Shown here one piece after another: positions 53,854 to 62,286 of a DNA stretch of 64,000 nucleotides. The DNA lies in the NCBI GenBank assembly GCA_964001305.1, contig CAXFAI010000010.1, positions 38,289 through 102,288 of the forward strand, read 5' to 3'. The translations under genes were made by a program, and so were the position numbers. Within the stretch, counting starts at the first letter, position 1. Each line of letters opens with the position of its first letter. Under the pieces are notes generated by a model. The model saw only the letters and a list, made by a program, of their open reading frames with translations. It did no database searches and was not told the origin of the DNA. This stretch comes from CAJXMH01 sp964001305 (GTDB lineage Bacteria > Bacteroidota > Bacteroidia > Flavobacteriales_E > Vicingaceae).

Positions 53854-54955
53854 TTTAAAAAAATTAAAATTTATTCTAATTATCCTTTTTTTGGCATCTT
53901 GCCAAAAAGAGGATAATTCTGATTTAATTACGGTTATCTCAGAAGACAATACTACTGCCTCCCCTACTCCTTATCCCTTTCAATTACCTGCACACTTTAG
54001 CTTGATTGGAGCACCTTCTGAGCCCGATTCAAATCAAACAACCATTGAAGGAGTTGCCTTAGGTAAAAAATTATTTTTTGAACGAAAACTATCTAAGAAT
54101 AATCAACTTTCATGTGGAGCATGTCACCAACCACAGTTTGCGTTTAATGACCCAGGCATGCGTGTCAGTTTAGGAGTTGGAGGCACTCCAGGAGTAAGAA
54201 ATGCAATGCCTTTATTTAACCTTGCTTGGACACCCTCTACCAATTCAAAGTTCAACTGGCATGGCTCAGCTGAAAGTTTAGAAATACAAGCATTTGAACC
54301 AGTTGTAAACCATCTTGAAATGCAGGAAACATGGACTAATGTAGTTCAAAAGCTACAAAATGATCCTGCCTATCCTCCGCTCTTTCAAGCAGCATTTGGC
54401 ACTTCAACTATTGATTCTATTCTAGTAGTTAAGGCGATTGCACAATTTGAAAGGACATTGATTAGTGGCAACAGTAGATTTGACAATTACATTAAATCAG
54501 AAAGAGGCTTGCCAACCAATGGGCCAGGTCTTAGCCAGCAAGAATTAAGAGGTCTACAGCTTTTTATTGATGAACAAAAAGGCGATTGTGCTCATTGTCA
54601 TGGAGGTCCATCAAACCCACTTATGACAGACAACCAATTTAGAAATAATGGTTTGGATGCAATTCCTGATTCTGGTTTGGCTATAGTTACAAAAAATGCT
54701 CTTGATGTAGGAAAATTTAAAACTCCATCTGTTCGAAATCTTGTATTTACGGCACCTTACATGCATGATGGAAGATTTAATACGTTAGAAGAGGTGGTAA
54801 ACTTTTATACCGATAGTGTAAAAGAATCATCTACTTTAGATGGCTTTATGCGAAAACCTAGAGATTTGTCAGTTCAAGAAAAAGCAGATTTAATCGCCTT
54901 TTTGGAAAGTATGACAGACAGTAGTTTTGTAACTAATCCTGAGTTTAGACCTTAA
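53846..54955 (+). CDS. MbnH-like di-haem cytochrome c peroxidase family lipoprotein
   Basis: 369 residues. Lipoprotein Cys19 (LASC). Two haem c sites: CGACH at 90-94 and CAHCH at 248-252, within the CCP/MauG fold (YMHDGRFNTLEEV near the end). In the MbnP/MbnH systems the enzyme oxidises a Trp of MbnP to kynurenine. Immediately downstream of and overlapping the MbnP gene. It ends four bases into a convergent flavoprotein gene. Confidence 0.88.
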   Translation: MSNLKKLKFILIILFLASCQKEDNSDLITVISEDNTTASPTPYPFQLPAHFSLIGAPSEPDSNQTTIEGVALGKKLFFERKLSKNNQLSCGACHQPQFAFNDPGMRVSLGVGGTPGVRNAMPLFNLAWTPSTNSKFNWHGSAESLEIQAFEPVVNHLEMQETWTNVVQKLQNDPAYPPLFQAAFGTSTIDSILVVKAIAQFERTLISGNSRFDNYIKSERGLPTNGPGLSQQELRGLQLFIDEQKGDCAHCHGGPSNPLMTDNQFRNNGLDAIPDSGLAIVTKNALDVGKFKTPSVRNLVFTAPYMHDGRFNTLEEVVNFYTDSVKESSTLDGFMRKPRDLSVQEKADLIAFLESMTDSSFVTNPEFRP

Positions 54956-56514
54956 TGAAAGTTTGTTCGATTTAATTCGCGCATCTTTTCACGATTCAAA
55001 TTCTCTTCTGGGTTTTCTGTAATGGTGTGTAAGGGAAGAATTTCACCATCAACTGTGCGCTTGTAACACTTCAGTTTATCTTTAAAAATGGAAGACTTAT
55101 AAACGGACTTACCGATGAGCATTCGAACACATTCTTGAACTCCTTCTACAATGGAAGGATGCGGATGAATCATATGTGCTAATTCATCAATTCCTTTATT
55201 CATATACATCAAAAGAGAAACCGATTGAATTGCACTTGAGGCATGTTCTCCAATGGCACGCATTCCCAAGACTTTCATGTCTTCATCGTCTGAAACAATA
55301 ATTTTGAAAAAGCCATTCGTTTTACGCATAGCTATTGCACGAGCAATCGTTGAATAATCAACTTTTGAAACGCGAATAGGGATGTTCAACTCTTGAGCCT
55401 TTTGTTCGTTTATTCCTACTGATGCCACTTCAGGCGATAAGAACATAATGGTTGATATATTCTCATAATGTATTGGCTTAACAGGAAAATCTGCAAACAT
55501 TTTTACTACAGCATGTCTGGCTTCTCTTTCTCCCACATTTACTAAAGCCAAATGTCCAGATACATCTCCTACTGCATATATATTAGGAACATTGGTCCGT
55601 GTATCTTCATCTCCAATATGAACCCCTCTCTTGCTCATTTGAACATTTGCATTATCGAGGTTTAATTCTTCAATATTGGGAACTCGACCAATTGAAAGCA
55701 AAGCCTTTTCTACTTCAATTACTTCACGGCTCCCATCTTGGTTTTCTATCTCATATTCCACAGAATCGCCCAAATGCTCCATTCGGATTAACTTTGAACC
55801 ACGATGAATTACGACTCCGTTTTCTTCTAAATTTGAAGCAACCAAATCAGCCACATCATCATCTTCGAAAGGTAATATACGTTCAGCTTTATCAATTAAA
55901 TAGACTTTGGTTTGACCAAAGTTGGAAAACATAGTTGCAAACTCACATCCAATAACCCCTGCTCCTAAAATGACAAGACTTTTTGGAAATTCCTTCAAAT
56001 GCAATATTCCATCTGAAGTCAGAATTACTTTTTCATCTACATTAATATTCGGAATTACCCTTGGTCTACTTCCTGAAGCAATTATGGTATTTTCTGCATA
56101 TACAGTAAAAGAACTACCATCTTCCTTTTGGATTAAAATCTCATTGGCTGAAACAAAACTTGCTTTCCCTTTCTCATAATTTATGAGACCTGTTTCAGCA
56201 TGAATAATACGAAGGTGACAAGACAGTTGAAACTTTCTTTCAAATAAAGCTTCATCAATAATTTCTTTTACCTTGTCAAAGGTTAAATCAATGCGCTTAT
56301 CTTCACCTATTTCCTCTTTTACCGTTTTTACCTTATTAGAAAGCTCCCACATGGTTTTTGAAGCAAGTGCTCCATCGTAGATCCCATATCCACCCAATTT
56401 TTCTTTTTCAACTAAGAGTACTTTCTTTCCAAAGTCAATGGCTCTCATCGCCGCAGCATATCCTGCAGGCCCTCCGCCTATAACACATAAATCGTACTTA
56501 TCCATATTGACCAA
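54952..56514 (-). CDS. Dihydrolipoyl-dehydrogenase-like flavoprotein lacking the redox-active cysteines
   Basis: 520 residues. FAD motif GGGPAGYAAAMRA, NAD motif ILGAGVIGCEFATMF, the FAD-closing IYAVGDVSG, and the dimerisation domain with HPHPSIVE (His/Glu dyad) are all present. The position of the CxxxxC active site reads GGYGIYDGALASK, with no cysteine at either place. It therefore cannot act as a normal E3; a soluble-transhydrogenase-like or diaphorase function is possible. Convergent with MbnH; FKBP genes lie upstream on the same strand. Confidence 0.85.
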   Translation of the reverse strand: MVNMDKYDLCVIGGGPAGYAAAMRAIDFGKKVLLVEKEKLGGYGIYDGALASKTMWELSNKVKTVKEEIGEDKRIDLTFDKVKEIIDEALFERKFQLSCHLRIIHAETGLINYEKGKASFVSANEILIQKEDGSSFTVYAENTIIASGSRPRVIPNINVDEKVILTSDGILHLKEFPKSLVILGAGVIGCEFATMFSNFGQTKVYLIDKAERILPFEDDDVADLVASNLEENGVVIHRGSKLIRMEHLGDSVEYEIENQDGSREVIEVEKALLSIGRVPNIEELNLDNANVQMSKRGVHIGDEDTRTNVPNIYAVGDVSGHLALVNVGEREARHAVVKMFADFPVKPIHYENISTIMFLSPEVASVGINEQKAQELNIPIRVSKVDYSTIARAIAMRKTNGFFKIIVSDDEDMKVLGMRAIGEHASSAIQSVSLLMYMNKGIDELAHMIHPHPSIVEGVQECVRMLIGKSVYKSSIFKDKLKCYKRTVDGEILPLHTITENPEENLNREKMRELNRTNFH

Positions 56515-56615
56515 AAGAGTAAGTGAAAATTCACTTTAATTTTTCAATTAAACAAATTTAAGCAAGGTTTGTGCGATATACACAGTTTGAATATTAAGCT
56601 TTAACGGTTTATTGT

Positions 56616-56645
56616 TAAAAAAAAAGCCACTTTAAAAGTGGCTCT
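56616..56645 (-). terminator. Intrinsic terminator of the FKBP operon
   Basis: On the minus strand AGCCACTTTTAAAGTGGCT forms an 8-bp stem with a short loop, followed by a run of nine T. It lies just after the stop codon of the last FKBP gene. Confidence 0.88.
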
Positions 56646-56649
56646 AATT

Positions 56650-57585
56650 TTATTCTGCGGCAGTTACATCAATTAACTCCACATCAAATATCAATGTAGA
56701 ATATGGTTTAATTGGTCCACCTGGTCTAGGGTTTGCACCGTAAGCAATTTTTGAAGGAATAATTAATCTAGCCTTACCGCCTACTCTCATCATTCCAATT
56801 CCTTCATCCCAACCTGGGATAACTCTTCCTTGGCCTAATGGAAACTCTAAAGGCTCGTATGGCTCTCTTCTTTCATCATAAAGTCCTTGCTCTTGTGCAA
56901 TGTCTTTAATGCTTGTATCAAAATAGGTTCCGTCTAAAACTTGCCCTGCATAATGAACCTTTACAGTCATTCCTGCTTCCGCTTTCTTTCCAGTTCCCTT
57001 TACTTTAGAAATAAATATTAATCCACTTTCGGTTGGTTGAGCATCTATTTCATTGGCTTTTAAATAAGCATCAAGTTCAACCATTTCAGCTTGCATTCTT
57101 TCTTCTTGAATACGTTGTTGCTCAGCTTGCATTTCTTCCATGCTTTGAACAGTCAAAATACTTACATCAAAAAATAAGTTACTTGCACTATCAACAAAAT
57201 CAGGCAATTCTCTCATTCTAGCTGTTTTTAAGAAAAAGCTATCAGCACTTACAATGATAGACGCACTATCACCGACGTTCATACCAATAAAAGCACCCAA
57301 AATATCTCCTTTAAAACTAGCAGAATCTGCTCTTAATTGAACTGGTTGACCACTTTGTTTGCTATCCATAATAACAGAATCACTTTCTGTTTTATACATC
57401 ATGTTTAAGGAAACAATATCACCAATTTGAATTTGTCGACCAGTATCATTATCTGAGTGATACTTAATATACAAACCATCTTGCTCTGTATAACCAGGAT
57501 AAGGTGATTTTGTACTTGAAGAACAAGAAATTAAAAGTGCTGAAACAGCGGTAAATAAGGTACTTAATGAAATGACTTTTCTCAT
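56650..57585 (-). CDS. FKBP-type peptidyl-prolyl isomerase lipoprotein
   Basis: 311 residues. Lipobox LLISC (Cys21). An N-terminal degenerate FKBP-like region, a helical linker with QAEQQRIQEERMQAEM, and a C-terminal FKBP domain with VKVHYAGQVLDGTYFDTS, PGWDEGIGMMRVGGKARLII and PYSTLIFDVELIDV. It catalyses proline isomerisation of exported proteins. Third of three tandem FKBP genes downstream of nrnA. Confidence 0.9.
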   Translation of the reverse strand: MRKVISLSTLFTAVSALLISCSSSTKSPYPGYTEQDGLYIKYHSDNDTGRQIQIGDIVSLNMMYKTESDSVIMDSKQSGQPVQLRADSASFKGDILGAFIGMNVGDSASIIVSADSFFLKTARMRELPDFVDSASNLFFDVSILTVQSMEEMQAEQQRIQEERMQAEMVELDAYLKANEIDAQPTESGLIFISKVKGTGKKAEAGMTVKVHYAGQVLDGTYFDTSIKDIAQEQGLYDERREPYEPLEFPLGQGRVIPGWDEGIGMMRVGGKARLIIPSKIAYGANPRPGGPIKPYSTLIFDVELIDVTAAE

Positions 57586-57587
57586 GT

Positions 57588-58433
57588 CTAATTCTTTACT
57601 TTTATTATTTTAACGTCAAATATAACTGCGGTGTACGGCGGGACAATTCCTGCTAGAGAACCTTCCTCTCCGAATGCGCGGCGCGAAGGTAATATAATTT
57701 TAACGCTTTCACCTGATTTTAGCCCACTTAATCCTAAATGTAAGCCATCTATTAATTGATACTCTTGTCCGTAGGTAAATGTGGGTACAATTGATTTGTT
57801 TCTGCTATCTTCAAATACATATCCATTTAAAAATTTACCTTGATAGGCTATGCTTACTTCAGAACCTGATTTAATATCCTCACCATCATGATTGATTTCT
57901 GTAATTAGGCGGTACACATCTTGAATGGTATCAAGATAGCCATCAAGACTTTTCACATACTTTCGCAATGCTAGTTGTTCGTCAATTTCTCTTTCTGAAA
58001 GTACCTTCCTTTTATAGTCTTCTACTTCTTCTTTTTCTAAAATGTGATTTAATCGAAAATAGACATACAAAAGTCCAGTGTCTTTCTGTAAGGGCTGATA
58101 AAAGCTAAACTTTTGATTGAAATCTGATCGTTTTACTCTAAAAACCCCACTATCGCCAGCTTGAATCGTGGTAAAGGCAGAATCAAATGCTGTTTCTTTC
58201 AGCTGGAATACATACGGGTAATTGGGCACATAATGTAAAGTATCACCCGCCTCATTGCTCACTACAAATGAAGTTGCAAGAAACTGGCCAATTTTTGGAC
58301 GCTCTCCTTCACCCAACTGAACATATTTAAAATCTACTTTTTGATTTATGGATTTGAACTCCTTAACGTCGTACTGACATGCCCAATGAAACAGCAGAAT
58401 TATCGCCAAAATTAGTTGAAGCGCGAATTTCAT
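57588..58433 (-). CDS. FKBP-type peptidyl-prolyl isomerase lipoprotein
   Basis: 281 residues. Lipobox HWAC (Cys19). An N-terminal half of uncertain fold and a C-terminal FKBP domain (VSIAYQGKFLNGYVFEDS, LHLGLSGLKSGESVKIILP, PYTAVIFDVKIIKV). Overlaps the gldI-like gene by four bases and is followed by the third FKBP gene after two bases. Confidence 0.88.
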   Translation of the reverse strand: MKFALQLILAIILLFHWACQYDVKEFKSINQKVDFKYVQLGEGERPKIGQFLATSFVVSNEAGDTLHYVPNYPYVFQLKETAFDSAFTTIQAGDSGVFRVKRSDFNQKFSFYQPLQKDTGLLYVYFRLNHILEKEEVEDYKRKVLSEREIDEQLALRKYVKSLDGYLDTIQDVYRLITEINHDGEDIKSGSEVSIAYQGKFLNGYVFEDSRNKSIVPTFTYGQEYQLIDGLHLGLSGLKSGESVKIILPSRRAFGEEGSLAGIVPPYTAVIFDVKIIKVKN

Positions 58434-58963
58434 CTTTTTGCAACTAGTGTTAAATCATAAACTAAAGTTGATTGGGTTGGAATGGCATGCTGGTCGCCCG
58501 TTACACCATGCGCTAGGTGTGCAGGTAAAATAAATTGAGCGCTCTCTCCTACTTTCATCAACTTAATCCCTTCGTGCAAGCCGCGTTCTACTTCATCAAA
58601 ATCTACTGCAAATTCTTGGACTTCACTTGCATTTGTTTCATATAAAGTATCACCATCTAATAATCGCAAGGTATATTTGATTACTGCAATATCTCCTGTG
58701 TTTAAACTATCCCCATTTCGTTTTTGATAAATGCAATACCGCAATCCCGTCCCAGTTTTTGTGAACTTTAGGTCACTATGCTCAATGTATTCATCAATCT
58801 TTTGTTTCTCTTTTTCCAAAAAAGCTTTATGCGACCTAATCATTAGGCTTTCGTATTCTTTTTTGTTTTCAAATGGCAGTTTCTTTTTTTCTTCATTTAC
58901 ACAAGAAAATTGAACCAAAAGAAAAACAAAAACACCAATTTTAAAAAGCCAATGCTTCTTCAT
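58430..58963 (-). CDS. gldI: GldI-like FKBP-type peptidyl-prolyl isomerase lipoprotein
   Basis: 177 residues. Lipobox QFSC (Cys21). FKBP domain LKFTKTGTGLRYCIYQKRNGD, IKYTLRLLDGDTLYETN, LHEGIKLMKVGESAQFILP, STLVYDLTLV. Length and position directly after nrnA match gldI of flavobacteria, required for gliding and T9SS function. It overlaps nrnA by 23 bases. Confidence 0.75.
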   Translation of the reverse strand: MKKHWLFKIGVFVFLLVQFSCVNEEKKKLPFENKKEYESLMIRSHKAFLEKEKQKIDEYIEHSDLKFTKTGTGLRYCIYQKRNGDSLNTGDIAVIKYTLRLLDGDTLYETNASEVQEFAVDFDEVERGLHEGIKLMKVGESAQFILPAHLAHGVTGDQHAIPTQSTLVYDLTLVAKR

Positions 58964-59954
58964 ACTCAGGAAGTAATTTGATTAGTTTCTCAACCGTTTC
59001 AGCGACGTTTAATTTGCTGATTCCTCCGGCGGCATTAATATGTCCCCCTCCGTTAAAATACTTTGCAGCCAATTGATTAACTTGAAAATCGCCTTTTGAC
59101 CGAAATGACATCTTGACCTTTCCATCCTTTTGTGTAATCAAAACGGCCATATTCACTTCCTTAATTGAAAGTGGAAAATTTACCAGGCCTTCTGTATCAC
59201 CTTTTCTAAAGTTAAATTGCTGCAGCTCTTTCTCGGTAAGTGCGATAATTGCTGCATGATATTCTGGTAAAATGGTCAATTTCTCGTTCAAAGCAAATCC
59301 TAATAATTTCAATCGATCGGCTGAATAACTATCATACACATGACTGTGAATAAAAGTGGGATCTGCACCCAAATCCAATAGGGTTGCAGCTATTTGATGC
59401 GTTTTTGAACTTGTTGAAGAAAAACGAAATGAACCAGTATCTGTAAGTATTCCTGTATAAATGGCTTGAGCAAAAGCCTTATTTTCAAATACTTTGCCCA
59501 AGAGCTTTTCTGTAAATTGGTATACGATTTCAGCTGTTGAACTTGCTTTGGTATCAGACCATTGATAATCTGCAAAATCATCAGGCTCTTGATGATGGTC
59601 CAAATTAATCAATAAGGCATCTTTATTCGCCCGAATATCTTGTTCTAAACTAGCCGTTCTAACCAAGGTATTAAAATCCAAGCAAAAAATGATTGCTGCA
59701 TTTTTGATTGATTTCTCTGTTTCTTCTCTTTGTTTCTCAAAATTAATCACTTGATCAAAACCTTCTAGCCAAGCTAAAAATTCTGGTGCTGGGTCAGGTG
59801 TTATTACTTGAACTTGATGGCCAAGATGCTTCAGCAGATGAAACATCCCTAGTGAGGACCCAATAGAGTCTCCATCAGGTGATCGGTGTGACACAATGAT
59901 AATTGACAAACTTTCTTGAAGGAGTTTGCTTTGAAGTTCTTGAAATGAAATCAT
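58941..59954 (-). CDS. nrnA: DHH-family oligoribonuclease / pAp phosphatase (NrnA)
   Basis: 337 residues. DHH motifs: SHRSPDGDSIGSSLGM, FCLDFNT, INLDHHQEPDDFADYQW, and the DHHA1 substrate motif GGGHINAAGG. It degrades 2-5-residue RNAs and removes the phosphate of 3'-phosphoadenosine 5'-phosphate. First gene of a minus-strand operon with the FKBP genes. Confidence 0.9.
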   Translation of the reverse strand: MISFQELQSKLLQESLSIIIVSHRSPDGDSIGSSLGMFHLLKHLGHQVQVITPDPAPEFLAWLEGFDQVINFEKQREETEKSIKNAAIIFCLDFNTLVRTASLEQDIRANKDALLINLDHHQEPDDFADYQWSDTKASSTAEIVYQFTEKLLGKVFENKAFAQAIYTGILTDTGSFRFSSTSSKTHQIAATLLDLGADPTFIHSHVYDSYSADRLKLLGFALNEKLTILPEYHAAIIALTEKELQQFNFRKGDTEGLVNFPLSIKEVNMAVLITQKDGKVKMSFRSKGDFQVNQLAAKYFNGGGHINAAGGISKLNVAETVEKLIKLLPEYEEALAF

Positions 59955-60093
59955 GCTTCAAAAATAAATAAGCAAACTATCTAATGCTCTAAAGTGCAAA
60001 ATTGTTGTTCACAATTGACCGCTTTTACAAGTTTTAACAGTATTTCCTAAACTAAGCGCGCTAGCTCATGTTTCATAAATAAAAACTCAAACC

Positions 60094-60615
60094 ATGAAAG
60101 AATTAAGTGAATTAGAATTAAACAATCAAACAACCTACAATTTAAAAATGGACATCGGAATTGATAAAGATGACCGTGAAATTATTGCAGAAGGTTTATC
60201 GCGAATATTAGCGGATTCATATTCTTTGATGATTATGTTACATAATTATCATTGGAATGTAAAAGGTAAAAACTTTAGGCAAATTCATCTTTTAACTGAA
60301 GAGCAATATGAAGAGATTTTTGCAGCCATTGATGAAATAGCGGAACGAATTAGATCTTTAGGATTTCTTGCTCCAGGTTCAATGGAAGAATTTAGCAAAT
60401 TGTCTGACTTAAAAACACCAAATGCTAAATCTTCAGAAAATGAAATGATTGCTGACTTGCTTCAAGCGCATGAGCACATAGCAAAACACAGTAGAAAAAT
60501 TATTGGTTTGGCTGATGAAAAAAGTGATGAAGCCACTGCCGATTTATTAACAGAACGCGTAGATGTGCATGAAAAATCTGCTTGGATGCTTAGAAGCATG
60601 ATTGAAACTGAATAA
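60094..60615 (+). CDS. dps: Dps-family ferritin-like DNA-protection protein
   Basis: 173 residues. The inter-subunit ferroxidase site is visible: His53 in HNYHWNVKGKNF, His65 in QIHLL, Asp80 and Glu84 in AAIDEIAERIR. Dps oxidises iron with peroxide and protects DNA during starvation. The first 18 residues precede a second ATG at 60148 and may be an extension. The leader contains the palindrome AGCGCGCT, without clear meaning. Heads a compact gene string to 63418. Confidence 0.92.
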   Translation: MKELSELELNNQTTYNLKMDIGIDKDDREIIAEGLSRILADSYSLMIMLHNYHWNVKGKNFRQIHLLTEEQYEEIFAAIDEIAERIRSLGFLAPGSMEEFSKLSDLKTPNAKSSENEMIADLLQAHEHIAKHSRKIIGLADEKSDEATADLLTERVDVHEKSAWMLRSMIETE

Positions 60616-60625
60616 ATCATTTATT

Positions 60626-60931
60626 ATGAAAAACAATAGCTTTCAAACACTTTCAGAAGCAGTAAATGCGCTTCAAGCAAGAGGATACGAGTCAGATGGC
60701 TACATTGAAAAGAACAGCTTACATGTAGGTAATAAGAATTTCAAAGCATCAGAGGTTCAAATTTCAGAATTTCATCGCTTTGAGGGAATGACAAATCCTT
60801 CAGATACATCAATAATTTATGCTCTTGAAGCAAAAAACGAAAACACGCGATGTTTACTCATAAATTCTTACGGTGCTAAAGCTTCTGAAGAAATTTCAAA
60901 TTTTATTAAAGAAGTAGAAATCGATGAATAA
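60626..60931 (+). CDS. Small conserved protein of the misnamed phosphoribosylpyrophosphate synthetase-like family
   Basis: 101 residues from the ATG at 60626, where the family opening FQTLSEAVNALQARGYESDGYI begins; the longer frame from 60602 would start within dps. The body FHRFEGMTNPSDTSIIYALEA and CLLINSYGAKAS matches a small Bacteroidota family that databases often label as PRPP synthetase without support. Function unknown. Overlaps the next gene by eight bases. Confidence 0.7.
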   Translation: MKNNSFQTLSEAVNALQARGYESDGYIEKNSLHVGNKNFKASEVQISEFHRFEGMTNPSDTSIIYALEAKNENTRCLLINSYGAKASEEISNFIKEVEIDE

Positions 60932-61304
60932 GGAACTTATATGCATCTATCATAAGGGTGAAAACTACACGGTAAATCAAGCTGCCTCTATGGCCAAAGA
61001 TCGAAATATTAAAATCAATTTTATTGATGTTCGAAAAGAACCCTTGACTGCCACTCAACTAAAAACCTTAGCTTCTGAAATGGAAGTAGAGTTGAGAGAA
61101 TTAGTGGATACCAAAGCGCTTAAGGATAGTAAAAACATAGATTATTTAGATGATGAAAATCAATTATTGTTCTTAAGTCAAAATCCATCTAAACTAAAAA
61201 CCCCTATTGTTAAAAAGGATAGTCAAGTGTTTTTCTTAACTAAACCGACTGATTTATTAAGTGAAGTGAATGTAAAACAGAATATTGACCCTTACAATCA
61301 TTAG
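60924..61304 (+). CDS. ArsC/Spx-like thioredoxin-fold protein without a catalytic cysteine
   Basis: 126 residues. The layout resembles ArsC-family proteins (ICIYHKGENYTVNQAASMAKDRN, IDVRKEPLTATQLKTLASEM, VELRELVDTKA, TPIVKKDS with the conserved Pro). The position of the N-terminal CxxC or CX5R is YHKGENYT, lacking cysteine, so arsenate reduction is excluded. Function unknown; perhaps a binding or regulatory relic. In the Dps string. Confidence 0.72.
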   Translation: MNKELICIYHKGENYTVNQAASMAKDRNIKINFIDVRKEPLTATQLKTLASEMEVELRELVDTKALKDSKNIDYLDDENQLLFLSQNPSKLKTPIVKKDSQVFFLTKPTDLLSEVNVKQNIDPYNH

Positions 61305-61338
61305 AATTATTAATTTTAAACTAAATACCAAACCCATT

Positions 61339-61578
61339 ATGGATAATACAAGTAAAGTACTATTAGCAGTTGCAGCAGGAGCTGCAGCAGGTCTTGTAGC
61401 AGGAATTTTATTAGCACCTGCTTCAGGTGAAGAAACAAGAGAAAATCTTAAAAAACAAGGTCAAAAATTAAAGGATGACGTTAGTTCAACTTTAGAAGAG
61501 TTAAATGAAAGTGCCAAGGAAAAAATTGACCAAATCAAACAAACGGCATCTCATGCAATCAATGAAAAAACTGCATGA
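61339..61578 (+). CDS. YtxH-domain protein
   Basis: 79 residues from the ATG at 61339, which gives the typical opening KVLLAVAAGAAAGLVAGILLAPASGEETR: a Gly/Ala-rich transmembrane helix and the APxSGxExR motif, then a helical tail. YtxH proteins are general stress membrane proteins. Overlaps the next gene by four bases (ATGA). Confidence 0.85.
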   Translation: MDNTSKVLLAVAAGAAAGLVAGILLAPASGEETRENLKKQGQKLKDDVSSTLEELNESAKEKIDQIKQTASHAINEKTA

Positions 61579-61931
61579 ATAATCCTGAATTAAAAGACCT
61601 TATCGAAGAGTCTAAAAACTATATAGAAGCCAAATTTGATTTGTATAAATTAAAGATGGCGGAACATAGTTCAGAAGCCTTTGCCAAGCTCATGGGAGCC
61701 TTCATATTGGCAGGCTTCTTTCTTCTTTTTATGGTAGCCTTAAGTTTTTTCTTAGGTATGCTTTTTAGTGATTTAATGGGAAGCAATATAGCCGGCTTTG
61801 GTACCATTGCAGGCCTATATTTGGCAATTCTTTTGATTCTTTTTCTAAAAAGAAAATCTTTGTTAATCAACCCTCTACAAAATTCAGCCATTCAAACCCT
61901 ATTTAAAGATGAAGAGAAAGACAAAAATTAA
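61575..61931 (+). CDS. Holin-superfamily III / YqjE-like membrane protein
   Basis: 118 residues. An amphipathic N-terminal helix is followed by two transmembrane segments (about 38-64 and 72-93) and a short charged tail, the plan of YqjE/phage-holin-III family proteins found beside YtxH in stress loci. There are no phage genes nearby, so a prophage holin is unlikely. Confidence 0.72.
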   Translation: MNNPELKDLIEESKNYIEAKFDLYKLKMAEHSSEAFAKLMGAFILAGFFLLFMVALSFFLGMLFSDLMGSNIAGFGTIAGLYLAILLILFLKRKSLLINPLQNSAIQTLFKDEEKDKN

Positions 61932-62286
61932 CGATTTAGCTAGCTTAAAATTAGCCCAAGTCGAAAGGGAGGTTGAATTGGTTGAACGTGAGTTGAGTCT
62001 TAAAACTAAAGGGACTTTAATTTGGGAAAGCGTTCTTGATTTGTCTTTCTTCAGTAATAAAGACAAACCGGGTGTTAAAAATTTATTGGTTGAACATTTT
62101 TCACCAATCACCCAAATGGTGAGTAGTTTCTTAATCAATAATATCATTAAGCCTAAGTCGAAATGGGTTAGAAAAATTTCTACTACACTTAGTTCAATAG
62201 TCATTCAACGCTACAGCAAATTCTTCCAATTACTTTTCAAAACCTTTTTACAAGACGACCAAATTGAAAGCAAATCTAAAATCTAA
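61909..62286 (+). CDS. Hypothetical protein downstream of the YqjE-like gene
   Basis: 125 residues. A coiled-coil-like N-terminus (LKLAQVEREVELVERELSL) and a mildly hydrophobic C-terminal half with no clear transmembrane helix. I recognise no family; it occupies the slot often taken by a YqjK-like gene. It overlaps both neighbours (23 bases each), supporting translation in the string. Confidence 0.5.
   Translation: MKRKTKINDLASLKLAQVEREVELVERELSLKTKGTLIWESVLDLSFFSNKDKPGVKNLLVEHFSPITQMVSSFLINNIIKPKSKWVRKISTTLSSIVIQRYSKFFQLLFKTFLQDDQIESKSKI

Noticed and set aside
60020..60070. Palindromes upstream of dps as OxyR- or Fur-type sites
   Set aside because: Only short AT-rich or GCGC palindromes are visible, with no recognisable consensus.
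61575..61931. Holin-like gene as a sign of a prophage
   Set aside because: No other phage genes are present; the YtxH and YqjE-like context and Dps string point to a stress membrane protein family.
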